Shown here piece after piece: positions 50,193 through 59,149 of a stretch of 64,000 bases of DNA (position 1 is the first letter of the stretch; every line of letters begins with the position of its first letter). The stretch covers positions 434,001 through 498,000 of the forward strand of contig NZ_CP051198.1 in NCBI RefSeq assembly GCF_024181225.1, written 5' to 3'. The DNA comes from Treponema sp. OMZ 787. Its GTDB lineage: Bacteria; Spirochaetota; Spirochaetia; Treponematales; Treponemataceae. The notes beneath the pieces are model-generated. The model was given only the letters and a program-made list of their open reading frames with translations, did not search any database and was not told the DNA's origin. Both the position numbers and the translations under genes were made by a program.

Positions 50193-51782
50193 ATGCGGAT
50201 TATGGACAATAATGAATTTTTTTTAGTTCTTGAAAATGTGACAAAAGAGTTTTCCGGAACACAGGTTCTTCAAGGTGTAAATTTTTCTTTAAAAAAAGGA
50301 GAAATCCTTGGCCTGGTCGGGGAAAACGGGGCAGGAAAGACTACCTTGATGAAAATCTTATTCGGTATGCCCGTTATAAATGAAACCGGCGGCTATGGAG
50401 GAAAAATTCTAGTCGAGGGAAAAGAGGTAAAATTCTCAAGCCCCTTTGATGCTCTTGATGCCGGTATCGGAATGGTTCACCAAGAATTTTCACTTATACC
50501 CGGTTTTTCTGCAACGGAAAATATAATGCTTAACCGGGAGTTGCAAACCCCTTCTATTCTTTCAGATTTATTTACCCCAAGATTAAGTTTGTTAAAGAGA
50601 AAGGAAATGAATGAAAGAGCTCAAGCCGTTTTAAATGAGCTTGGAGTTTCTATAGATGCACATACATTGATTTCGGAAATGCCTGTAGGACATAAACAAT
50701 TTACCGAAATTGCGCGTGAGATTGATAGAGATAATGTAAAACTTTTGGTTTTAGACGAGCCTACAGCCGTTTTAACCGAATCTGAAGCGGATATTCTTTT
50801 AGATGCAGTAAAAAAACTGGCAGCTAAGGGTATTTCCGTAATTTTTATTTCTCACAGATTGCAGGAAGTTATAGATATATGCGATAGAGTCGTCATCCTA
50901 AGAGACGGAAAAACGATTCAAGATAAGAAAACAAGCGAGATTACAATTCCTGAAATTGCGGCAGGTATGGTAGGCCGCGAAATTTCCAATACGGAAAAAA
51001 AGGATAATGATAAAAAAATCGGGCCGGTGGTTTTTGATGTAAAAAATCTCTGGGTTGATATGCCCGGTGAACTTGTCCGAAATGTAAACTTCTCGGTTAG
51101 AGAAGGTGAAATCTTCGGTATCGGAGGTCTTGCAGGACAAGGAAAGGTGGGTATTCCAAATGGAATTATGGGTATCTTCCCTGCCGGAGGAACCGTAACT
51201 TTTAAAGGAAAGGAGCTGACTTTAAACAATACCAAACAGGCCTTGAAGGACGGTTTGGCCTTTGTGTCGGAAGACAGGCGAGGTGTAGGTCTCCTGCTCG
51301 ATGAAAGTCTTGACTGGAATATTGCCTTTACGGCTATTCAATCTAAGAGAGCTTACTTAAAAAGCTATTTAGGCGGCTTGCTTAAACTTAGAGATGAAAA
51401 GGCAATGAAAGCTTTGGCAGATAAGTACATAGATATGCTTCAAATCCGCTGTACGGGAAGTCATCAAAAGGCAAAGGAGCTTTCAGGCGGTAATCAGCAA
51501 AAGATTTGTTTGGCTAAGGCCTTCTGTCTTGAACCTGAAATTCTTTTTGTTGCAGAGCCCACCCGCGGTATTGACGTAGGTGCAAAGGCCCTTGTTTTGG
51601 ATGCTTTGCGAAAAATCAATAAAGAGCTTGGAACTACTATTGTTATGATTTCCAGTGAGCTTGAAGAGCTTCGTTCTATCTGCGACAGGGTTGCAATTGT
51701 TTTCCACGGAGAGATTTCGGGAATTTTATCGCCGGAAGAAAAGCCGGCCGAATTTGCTTTATACATGGCGGGGGTAAAATAA
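50193..51782 (+). CDS. ABC transporter ATPase with two nucleotide-binding domains
   Basis: The 529-residue protein has two NBDs, as in RbsA/MglA/YufO. NBD1 has an intact Walker A (GENGAGKTT) and Walker B (LLVLDEPTAVLT) but a degenerate signature. NBD2 has a degenerate Walker A (GLAGQGKVG), an intact signature (LSGGNQQK) and EPTRGIDVG. This asymmetry is normal for the family. It powers the two permeases that follow. Confidence 0.93.
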   Translation: MRIMDNNEFFLVLENVTKEFSGTQVLQGVNFSLKKGEILGLVGENGAGKTTLMKILFGMPVINETGGYGGKILVEGKEVKFSSPFDALDAGIGMVHQEFSLIPGFSATENIMLNRELQTPSILSDLFTPRLSLLKRKEMNERAQAVLNELGVSIDAHTLISEMPVGHKQFTEIAREIDRDNVKLLVLDEPTAVLTESEADILLDAVKKLAAKGISVIFISHRLQEVIDICDRVVILRDGKTIQDKKTSEITIPEIAAGMVGREISNTEKKDNDKKIGPVVFDVKNLWVDMPGELVRNVNFSVREGEIFGIGGLAGQGKVGIPNGIMGIFPAGGTVTFKGKELTLNNTKQALKDGLAFVSEDRRGVGLLLDESLDWNIAFTAIQSKRAYLKSYLGGLLKLRDEKAMKALADKYIDMLQIRCTGSHQKAKELSGGNQQKICLAKAFCLEPEILFVAEPTRGIDVGAKALVLDALRKINKELGTTIVMISSELEELRSICDRVAIVFHGEISGILSPEEKPAEFALYMAGVK

Positions 51783-51783
51783 T

Positions 51784-52824
51784 ATGGAAAAGTTTAAAAA
51801 GATAGTTGCTGATTTCGGTATACCTAGAATAATTATTCTCTTATTCCTTGTTACCCTTTTTATAATTGCTCCCTTTGTTAAGGTAAGCATCGGTGCTTCG
51901 CTTTCGGATGTTGCAAACCGTTTCGGTATGAATGCCTTGATGGTTTTGGCCATGGTTCCCATGATTCAAACAGGCTGCGGCTTAAACTTCGGTCTTTCAT
52001 TGGGAGTTTTGGGCGGTCTTTTAGGGTCGACTGTTGCTATGCAATTCGGACTTGTCGGCATCTTAGGTTTTTCTACTGCCGTAGTTTTAACAATAATTTT
52101 TTCCGGAATAATAGGCTTCGGTTATAGTCAGGTTTTAAATAAGGTTAAGGGCGAAGAGATGACGATAGCCATGTACATAGGCTTTGCATCCGTCACATTT
52201 ATGGCTATTTTGTGGATAGTTCTTCCTTATTCAAACCCGAGTATGGTCTGGGCTTATTCGGGACAGGGCTTGCGTACTACAATAACTCTTGAAGGGTATT
52301 GGGTCAATATTTTAAATAATTTTTTGGCTATTGAGATAGGCTCATTTAAATTCCCGACGGGTGTTATCTTGTTCTGTGCTGTATGTATGTTATTGATGAA
52401 GACTTTTATGAAGACAAGAACAGGAACTGCTTTGACGGCTGTCGGCTCCAATCCGGATTTTGCAAGGGCTAGCGGTGTAAGCATAGACAAGGCAAGGACC
52501 ATAAGTATAGTTCTTTCGACTATATGCGGAGGAGTCGGAATCTTGTTGTATCAGCAGAGCTTCGGTTTTATCCAGCTTTATAAGGCCCCGCTCTTTATGG
52601 CCTTCCCCGCAGTAGCCGCTATTCTTATAGGCGGTGCCTCGGTAAACAAGGCTTCAATTTTAAATGTTGTCCTAGGTACTGTTCTTTTTCAGGGAATCTT
52701 GTCAATGACTCCTTCAGTTATAAACAGTATTTTACAGACCGATATGTCTGAGGTTATCCGAATCGTACTTTCAAACGGTATGATCCTATATGCTTTGACA
52801 AGAAAAACGCAAAAGACGAGGTAA
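51784..52824 (+). CDS. ABC transporter permease (BPD_transp_2 type), subunit 1
   Basis: The 346-residue protein has about nine to ten membrane helices. A cytoplasmic coupling region (ALTAVGSNPDFARASGVSID) is typical of sugar/nucleoside permeases of the RbsC type. It starts 1 base after the ATPase stop. It forms a heterodimer with the next gene product by inference. Confidence 0.9.
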   Translation: MEKFKKIVADFGIPRIIILLFLVTLFIIAPFVKVSIGASLSDVANRFGMNALMVLAMVPMIQTGCGLNFGLSLGVLGGLLGSTVAMQFGLVGILGFSTAVVLTIIFSGIIGFGYSQVLNKVKGEEMTIAMYIGFASVTFMAILWIVLPYSNPSMVWAYSGQGLRTTITLEGYWVNILNNFLAIEIGSFKFPTGVILFCAVCMLLMKTFMKTRTGTALTAVGSNPDFARASGVSIDKARTISIVLSTICGGVGILLYQQSFGFIQLYKAPLFMAFPAVAAILIGGASVNKASILNVVLGTVLFQGILSMTPSVINSILQTDMSEVIRIVLSNGMILYALTRKTQKTR

Positions 52825-53967
52825 TTGATTATGAATAAAATAACGGAAAAATTAAATAGAAAATTAAAGAAATTTTCGATGCTCGATTTTTTGGCTGATA
52901 ATCTTGTTTCACTTCTCTTCCTATTAATTTCCTTTGTGGCTATTCCCGTGTCGGGGCTTTCGGCTCATCACATTATCGGTGAGATTTTAACCCGAATAGG
53001 AAGAAACTCTTTTTTGGTTTTCTCCCTTATCTTACCGATTATGGCCGGTATGGGTATAAACTTCGGTATGGTCTTGGGTGCAATGGCAGGACAGATAGGC
53101 TTAATCTTTGCTATGGACTGGGGTATCGGAGGTATTTACGGATTGGTATTTGCGGCCTTGATAGGAATGCCTCTTTCAGTTTTGTTGGGCTATATAGCCG
53201 GTTCCATCCTCAATAAGGCAAGAGGCCGTGAAATGGTAACAAGTTACATCTTAGGTTTTTTCTTCAACGGTGTATATCAGTTCTTTGTTCTGTACTTGAT
53301 GGGTTCTGTTATTCCGATGCACAATAAGGCTATAAAACTATCCCGCGGCTTCGGAGTTAGAAACACCCTTGAACTTGCTCCTGTAAGGCAGGTGCTCGAT
53401 ACGGCCTTCTCGTTCAATATTGCAGGCTTACGTATACCTGTTTTGTCCTATCTTATCATCATTGCCCTTTGTTTCTTTATCGTATGGTTTAGAAAAACAA
53501 AGCTTGGACAGGATATGAGGGCAATCGGTCAAAATCAATCTGTTTCAAATTCGGCCGGTATTGCTGTTGAACACACAAGGATTATTTCGATAATAATTTC
53601 GACGGTTTTGGCCTGTATAGGACAGATTATATTCTTACAGAATATGGGAAATATGAGCACCTACAATGCTCACGACCAGACCGGCTTCTTTGCTGCAGCC
53701 GCGATCTTGGTCGGCGGTGCTTCTGTGAGCAGGGTAAGTATAAAGAACGTTTTTATAGGCGTTGTTCTCCTTCATTTCTTGTACATTGTTACCCCCATGG
53801 CAGGGCAACAGCTTCTTGGTTCTGCAATGATCGGAGAGTACTTTAGAGACTTTGCAGGCTATGCAGCTATAGCCCTTTCCTTGGTACTTTACGCTGCAAG
53901 AAATCAGAGAAATGCGGAAAAGAAACGTTCCGAATTGCGTTTGCAAGCTGAAGGAGAAAAAAAATGA
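52825..53967 (+). CDS. ABC transporter permease (BPD_transp_2 type), subunit 2
   Basis: The 380-residue protein is homologous in layout to the preceding permease, with the coupling segment MRAIGQNQSVSNSAGIAVEH. The start follows the previous stop directly and the end overlaps the next start by 4 bases. The C-terminal 20 residues are highly charged. Confidence 0.9.
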   Translation: MIMNKITEKLNRKLKKFSMLDFLADNLVSLLFLLISFVAIPVSGLSAHHIIGEILTRIGRNSFLVFSLILPIMAGMGINFGMVLGAMAGQIGLIFAMDWGIGGIYGLVFAALIGMPLSVLLGYIAGSILNKARGREMVTSYILGFFFNGVYQFFVLYLMGSVIPMHNKAIKLSRGFGVRNTLELAPVRQVLDTAFSFNIAGLRIPVLSYLIIIALCFFIVWFRKTKLGQDMRAIGQNQSVSNSAGIAVEHTRIISIIISTVLACIGQIIFLQNMGNMSTYNAHDQTGFFAAAAILVGGASVSRVSIKNVFIGVVLLHFLYIVTPMAGQQLLGSAMIGEYFRDFAGYAAIALSLVLYAARNQRNAEKKRSELRLQAEGEKK

Positions 53968-54368
53968 GAATACAATCTAAAAAAACGGTCTTGGCAATAA
54001 GAATAATTTTGCCTATTCTTTATGTTTTGCTGATCGCTCTTATGTTTACCCTAGGCAGAACTCATGCGGTTTTGTTTGAAAATAAAAAGGCTGCCGACGG
54101 AAGTTATAAGGCCTTTGATGCAATTGAAGTTACCTTTAATAACGAAGAACCCTTGGAGCTTTTTAAGGGCGATAGGGATAAGATTCTTTTGCGAGGTCAA
54201 AAACACAAGGTTGTTATAAGATTTACAGACGGAAGAGAAGACTTTGTCGGAGAATTTAGAATTCCGCTTTTTCAGGATACCATCCTTTTGTCCCTTCCGG
54301 CCTTGGTAGAAGGTCTACCTTCGGCAGTGATACCTTTCGAGTTATATGCAGAGCCTGCAAAAGAGTAG
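53964..54368 (+). CDS. Small membrane-anchored protein of the ABC operon
   Basis: The 134-residue protein has one N-terminal membrane helix (about residues 10-30) and a short extracytoplasmic beta-rich domain (FDAIEVTFNNEEPLELFKGD). It overlaps the permease gene, so it belongs to the transporter operon, and may be an accessory subunit. I recognise no family with certainty. A terminator follows. Confidence 0.7.
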   Translation: MRIQSKKTVLAIRIILPILYVLLIALMFTLGRTHAVLFENKKAADGSYKAFDAIEVTFNNEEPLELFKGDRDKILLRGQKHKVVIRFTDGREDFVGEFRIPLFQDTILLSLPALVEGLPSAVIPFELYAEPAKE

Positions 54369-54397
54369 AGTTGTAAATATTTTATAATAAAATCAAC

Positions 54398-54436
54398 CGC
54401 CTTGTAAAACTTTAAGGTTTTATGAGGCGTTTTTTT
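54398..54436 (+). terminator. Terminator of the ABC operon
   Basis: CGCCTTGTAAAAC pairs with GTTTTATGAGGCG around TTTAAG, followed by seven T ending at 54436. Confidence 0.9.
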
Positions 54437-54515
54437 GTTTATGCAGCTTCTTAATATGTCAAGATATAGAATAATCTCCTCTTTTTATGCTATAATCTTA
54501 TCAAGGAGGCTTGAT

Positions 54516-56144
54516 ATGGACTTTGATTTTTCACGCAAGATACCGATCGGGGTACAGAGCTTTGAGGTAATGCGTAACGATAAATTTCTCTATGTCGATA
54601 AAACGCCTTTTTTGTTTAAACTCGCTCACTCCAACCGAGTCTACTTTTTAAGCCGCCCTCGGCGTTTCGGCAAAAGCCTTTTTTTGTCGACTCTCAAAGC
54701 CTACTTTTTAGGCCAAAAAGAATTATTTACCGGCTTATACATCGAAAAGGCCGAAGAAAAACGGGCCGAAATCGAAAAAACTGAAGCTTGGGTAGAATAT
54801 CCTGTATTCTACTTGGATTTTAATATAGGCAAATACGATGAACCGCACTCCTTAAAAAGTCATTTAAACCTTGCCTTAACTCAATTTGAAGAAATTTATG
54901 GTTCGCACAAACAGGAAGAAGAACCTGCCCAACGCTTTGCAGGTGTAATAAAGCGTGCTTACGAAAAAACCGGCCGGCAAGTTGTCATCCTTGTGGATGA
55001 ATACGATAAGCCTCTTTTACAAACTATGGGTGTAAACGAAGCATTAAACGAAGAATACCGAAACACCCTCAAGGCTTTTTATTCGGTAATAAAAACCTGC
55101 GACCAATACATCCGTTTTGCTTTTTTAACAGGCGTAACAAAGTTTAGTAAGGTAAGTATTTTTAGTGATTTAAATAACTTACAAGATATAAGTCTTATAA
55201 CCGAGTACAGCGATATTTGCGGTATAAACGATTCAGAGTTAAAACTTAACTTCGAACCTGAAATAAAGGCTTTAGCAGATCGTAAAAAGAAAAACTTTGA
55301 AGAAATTTTGTGTGATTTAAAGAAAAAGTATGACGGGTATTTATTTGCAAAAGAAGGAGTGAACGTATATAATCCCTTTAGTGTTTTAAGTGCTTTTTCT
55401 GCAAAGGATTTAGGTAACTACTGGTTTGCAACCGGAACTCCAACCTTTTTGGTAAACTATTTAAAAGATGCTTATTACAATGTGCCCGATTTGGACGGAG
55501 GAGTGGAAATAAACGAAGCAGGAATCGACTTATACAGGGCTGATTCAAAAGATCCGCTGCCGATACTTTTTCAATCGGGATATTTAACGATAAAGGAATA
55601 TTTAGAAGAAGCAAATATCTACCGCTTGGGCTTCCCTAATGATGAGGTGCGTTACGGCTTTTTAGAAAACCTTGTGCCTGCCTATTCTTCTCTCCGGCCT
55701 TATGAAACGGCTTCATCCGTGTGGGAATTTACAAAGGATATTCGGGCAGGGAATGTAGACGGGTTTATGGAGAGGATGCAGGCAATAATAGCGGGAGTAC
55801 CCTACGATAATCTTCCGAAGGATAGGTTTAAGTTAAGGGAGCAAAACTACCAGACGGCTGTCTACTTAATCTTTAAACTTATGGGACAATTTGTTCAAAC
55901 CGAGATACACTGTGCAAGGGGCAGGGCTGATTGTATAGTGCATACTAAAGATTCAATCTACATTTTTGAGTTTAAGCTGATGAGTGCAGGAAGCCCTGAA
56001 GATGCAATCGCACAAATAAAAGAAAAGGGCTATGCCGGTCAATTTAAGGCAGAGGGTAAAAAGATAATCTTGATAGGTTCCAGCTTTGATGAAGAAGAAA
56101 GAATTATCGGCGAATGGAAAACGGAAGAGTTTAAGCTGATTTAA
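54516..56144 (+). CDS. AAA-ATPase-like protein with C-terminal PD-(D/E)XK nuclease domain
   Basis: The 542-residue protein has the AAA_ATPase_like opening (SRKIPIGVQSFEVMRNDKFL) and a Walker A-like SRPRRFGKSLFLSTL. A Walker B-like VVILVDEYDKPLL is at about residue 160. The C-terminus has the nuclease motif GRADCIVHTKDSIYIFEFKL. Such proteins (DUF1703 group) occur in many copies in gut and oral bacteria and their function is unproven; defence or mobile-element roles have been proposed. ATG 54516 follows AAGGAGG; the frame upstream is not used. Confidence 0.87.
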   Translation: MDFDFSRKIPIGVQSFEVMRNDKFLYVDKTPFLFKLAHSNRVYFLSRPRRFGKSLFLSTLKAYFLGQKELFTGLYIEKAEEKRAEIEKTEAWVEYPVFYLDFNIGKYDEPHSLKSHLNLALTQFEEIYGSHKQEEEPAQRFAGVIKRAYEKTGRQVVILVDEYDKPLLQTMGVNEALNEEYRNTLKAFYSVIKTCDQYIRFAFLTGVTKFSKVSIFSDLNNLQDISLITEYSDICGINDSELKLNFEPEIKALADRKKKNFEEILCDLKKKYDGYLFAKEGVNVYNPFSVLSAFSAKDLGNYWFATGTPTFLVNYLKDAYYNVPDLDGGVEINEAGIDLYRADSKDPLPILFQSGYLTIKEYLEEANIYRLGFPNDEVRYGFLENLVPAYSSLRPYETASSVWEFTKDIRAGNVDGFMERMQAIIAGVPYDNLPKDRFKLREQNYQTAVYLIFKLMGQFVQTEIHCARGRADCIVHTKDSIYIFEFKLMSAGSPEDAIAQIKEKGYAGQFKAEGKKIILIGSSFDEEERIIGEWKTEEFKLI

Positions 56145-56234
56145 AGTGACATAAAATCTTTAAGCCATTGAAAAACCAATGGGCTTTTGCTAAAATATAT
56201 TCCGTTTATTTTGAATTTAGAAAGAGGTTAATAT

Positions 56235-56957
56235 ATGAAGATAGGAATTTTCGGTGCCGAAGAGCAGGAAGTTAAACTTTTAAAAAAGTATTTAGTAGGA
56301 GAAGTCCGAAAAATTGCCGGTCTTAGTTTTTTTACGGGAACTATACATGGAAAGAATGTTGTTCTTGTGCGCAGCGGGATAGGCAAGGTAAATGCTGCAC
56401 TTTGCTGTCAAATTCTTATTTCGGAATTTAATGTTGATGCCGTAATAAACACAGGGGCTGCCGGCGGCTTGATAGAGGACTTAAATGTTTTTGATATTGT
56501 TGTATCATCCGAAGCTGTACAGCATGATGTGGATGCAACGGCCTTCGGCTATCCTCTTGGGCAGGTACCTATGACAAAGACTCCTTTTTGGCCTGCCGAT
56601 AAAAAGCTTAAAAGTCTTGCAGTTAAAGCCTTTAAGTCAATGCAAAAAGAAGATGACGATGAGCACATAAAAAAATTAAAACTGATTGAGGGCCGCATTG
56701 CTTCGGGTGATGTATTTGTTTCCGATGAAAAAATTAGGGCAAGGATTATAAAGGAATTTAATCCTGCCTGTGTTGAAATGGAAGGTGCCGCTGCCGCTCA
56801 AGTTTGCAGAATAAATAAAATTCCATTTTTAATTTTGAGAAGCATTTCGGATACTGCGGGCAAGGATGAAACGGCTAAAATTTCTTATGATGTTTTTTCG
56901 GCACAAGCAGCAAAGGATTCATCTCTTTTGGTATTGCAAATGCTGAAAATGCTTTAA
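56235..56957 (+). CDS. mtnN: 5'-methylthioadenosine/S-adenosylhomocysteine nucleosidase
   Basis: The 240-residue enzyme cleaves adenine from MTA and SAH in methionine salvage and removal of SAH. It has MKIGIFGAEEQEVKLL at the start with the catalytic Glu, INTGAAGGL, ASGDVFVSDE, and CVEMEGAAAAQVC with ISDTAGKD (catalytic Asp). It is followed after 4 bases by aroB. It could also make the precursor of AI-2 if LuxS is present; that is not shown here. Confidence 0.93.
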   Translation: MKIGIFGAEEQEVKLLKKYLVGEVRKIAGLSFFTGTIHGKNVVLVRSGIGKVNAALCCQILISEFNVDAVINTGAAGGLIEDLNVFDIVVSSEAVQHDVDATAFGYPLGQVPMTKTPFWPADKKLKSLAVKAFKSMQKEDDDEHIKKLKLIEGRIASGDVFVSDEKIRARIIKEFNPACVEMEGAAAAQVCRINKIPFLILRSISDTAGKDETAKISYDVFSAQAAKDSSLLVLQMLKML

Positions 56958-56961
56958 AATT

Positions 56962-58002
56962 ATGACAATTATGGATAGCTTTTCTTTTACAACGGTTCAA
57001 GGAAAAACTGAAGTTTTTTACTGTGATGAACCATTTTTACCGTCCGTAGGTTCATCAGGCGGAATGTACATTACAGATTCCAATACGGCTCCTATCGCAA
57101 GAGAAGCAAAGAATTTCCGTTCCGACCTGCCGCTGGTTATTATTGAAGCCGGAGAAGAACATAAAAATTTTACCTCGCTTGTGCTTATTTTAAAAACAGC
57201 CCTCGATGCAGGATTAAGCCGGAATTCGGTTTTTATCGGAGTAGGCGGCGGTCTTGTTTGCGATTTAGCGGCTTTTGCTGCTTCGGTCTATATGAGGGGA
57301 GCCGGATGCAAACTTGTTCCGACCAGTCTTTTAGCTATGGCTGACGCTGCCATCGGCGGAAAAACTGCAATAAATTTTGACGGCTATAAAAACATGGTGG
57401 GAACTTTTTTTAAGGCTGACGAGGTCTACATAAGCCCGAAGGTCTTAAAGACTTTGAGCGAATCGGAGTATCTTTCAGGTCTGGCGGAGATATTTAAGAT
57501 GGGCCTTTTGTATTCAAAAGATATTTATCAAGCCTTTAAAACTCAAAGAGAAAATATTTTGGAAAGAGATGAAAGACTTTGCTTAACTCTTATTAAAATT
57601 GCAGTTGAAGCAAAGGCTCAGGTTGTAAGCCGGGATTTTGACGAAAAAAATGAAAGGGCATTTTTAAATTTAGGTCATACCTTCGGTCATGCACTTGAGT
57701 CGGTTTTAAATTTTTCTATAGTTTCGCACGGAGAGGCTGTCGCTTGGGGAATATCCAAGGCCTTGCTTGTAGGCAAAAAAATGGGCTTGACCGAGTCTTC
57801 TTATGCTGATGAGGTTATAGATCTTATCAAGGCTTACGGCCTTCCCGATAAATCGGTTTTGCCTGATCCTGATGAAATCCTTTTGGCAATGAAAAAAGAT
57901 AAAAAAAATATAAACGGTAAAATCCGTTTAATTTTGCAAAAAAATATTTGCGAAACCTTTACCTATGAGGTTTCTGAAGAAAACATTCGGGAGGTCTTAT
58001 GA
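56962..58002 (+). CDS. aroB: 3-dehydroquinate synthase
   Basis: The 346-residue NAD/zinc enzyme converts DAHP to 3-dehydroquinate in the shikimate pathway. It has GVGGGLVCDLAAFAASVYMR, PTSLLAMADAAIGGKTAINF and GLAEIFKMGL, with zinc ligands in NLGHTFGHALES and SHGEAVAWG. It overlaps the next gene by 4 bases. No other shikimate gene is in the window. Confidence 0.92.
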   Translation: MTIMDSFSFTTVQGKTEVFYCDEPFLPSVGSSGGMYITDSNTAPIAREAKNFRSDLPLVIIEAGEEHKNFTSLVLILKTALDAGLSRNSVFIGVGGGLVCDLAAFAASVYMRGAGCKLVPTSLLAMADAAIGGKTAINFDGYKNMVGTFFKADEVYISPKVLKTLSESEYLSGLAEIFKMGLLYSKDIYQAFKTQRENILERDERLCLTLIKIAVEAKAQVVSRDFDEKNERAFLNLGHTFGHALESVLNFSIVSHGEAVAWGISKALLVGKKMGLTESSYADEVIDLIKAYGLPDKSVLPDPDEILLAMKKDKKNINGKIRLILQKNICETFTYEVSEENIREVL

Positions 58003-59141
58003 TTTATTTGGATTGGGCAGCTACAGCCCTTCCTCAAGAGGATATAATTACCGAGACGCTAAAAAAATCTTTTAAATATTTTGCAAATCCTTCAGCAAAA
58101 CATTTTTTAGGTAAGGAGGCGAGAGCTGCCCTAGAAGAAGCCCGCTCTGAAGTTGCCGGACTTTTAAATACTTCCCCGGAGAATATTATTTTTACATCAG
58201 GCGGGACAGAGGGCGATTACATACCCATGCTCTCCCTTTTGTCACAGCCTTCTACATGTTCCATTGCGGTGAGCAATATAGAACATTCTGCTGTTAGAGA
58301 ACAGGCTGCCGCTATGAAGGCCCGCGGTTATAAAATTTTACAAATTCCGGCTGATAAAAACGGCCTTATAAGTGCCGATGCGGTTTTAAATACTATAGAT
58401 TCCGATACGGCCTTTGTTTCCGTTATGGCGGTAAATAATGAAACCGGAGCGATTCAGCCGATAGCCGAAATAGGAAAGGCTCTTGAGGAATATTCTAAAG
58501 GAAAAAGGAAAATTCATTTTCATACCGATGCGGTTCAGGCTATAGGTAAAATTCCATTTGAGTTGTCAAAGTCGGCTGTTCATTCCGCTTCTTTTAGCGG
58601 GCACAAAATAGGGGCTCCCAGAGGAATCGGTTTTTTGTATCTTACAAAAAATATTGAATCCTTTATACGCGGCGGAGGACAGGAAGGCGGGATAAGACCC
58701 GGTACCGAAAACCTTGCAGGGATTTTAGCCCTAGCAGGCTGCCTTAAAAAATATTATACAAACTTGGAAAACTATGTTTTGAATGCGAAAAAGTTAATGG
58801 ATTTTTTGATTGATGAACTTTCAGCCATTGAAGGTATAAGTTTTATTCCCGCAATGAGGCCTCAGTTGAGGGATAGTTTTTCTCCTTGGATTTTACATTT
58901 CGCAGTTAAAGAATTAGCTGGTGAAGTTTTGCTAAGATGCCTATCGGATAAGGGGATTTGTATTTCCACAGGATCTGCCTGCTCTTCAAGAAAAAAGGTA
59001 AGACCTATTTTGGAATCCATGAAAATCGATGCTAAAATGCAGCAAAATTCCGTGAGAGTTTCGATAGGGCCTTCAACACAAAAAAGCGAGCTTGCGGAAT
59101 TCTTAAAAATTTTAAAAGAAACTTTAAAAGAGTTCAGTTAA
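57999..59141 (+). CDS. Cysteine desulfurase (NifS/IscS family)
   Basis: The 380-residue PLP enzyme takes sulfur from cysteine for iron-sulfur clusters or tRNA. It has YLDWAATALP at the start, the PLP-binding Lys in SGHKIGAPRGIGF and the catalytic Cys in STGSACSSRKK. It could also release selenium from selenocysteine in a selenoprotein-making organism, by inference. No scaffold gene (iscU) is next to it, and it is coupled to aroB by overlap. Confidence 0.93.
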   Translation: MIYLDWAATALPQEDIITETLKKSFKYFANPSAKHFLGKEARAALEEARSEVAGLLNTSPENIIFTSGGTEGDYIPMLSLLSQPSTCSIAVSNIEHSAVREQAAAMKARGYKILQIPADKNGLISADAVLNTIDSDTAFVSVMAVNNETGAIQPIAEIGKALEEYSKGKRKIHFHTDAVQAIGKIPFELSKSAVHSASFSGHKIGAPRGIGFLYLTKNIESFIRGGGQEGGIRPGTENLAGILALAGCLKKYYTNLENYVLNAKKLMDFLIDELSAIEGISFIPAMRPQLRDSFSPWILHFAVKELAGEVLLRCLSDKGICISTGSACSSRKKVRPILESMKIDAKMQQNSVRVSIGPSTQKSELAEFLKILKETLKEFS

Positions 59142-59149
59142 ATTAAGCC

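Noticed and set aside
54435-54515. Upstream extension of the AAA-ATPase-like gene
   Set aside because: It overlaps the end of the terminator and the promoter region; AAGGAGG with ATG 54516 is clearly better.
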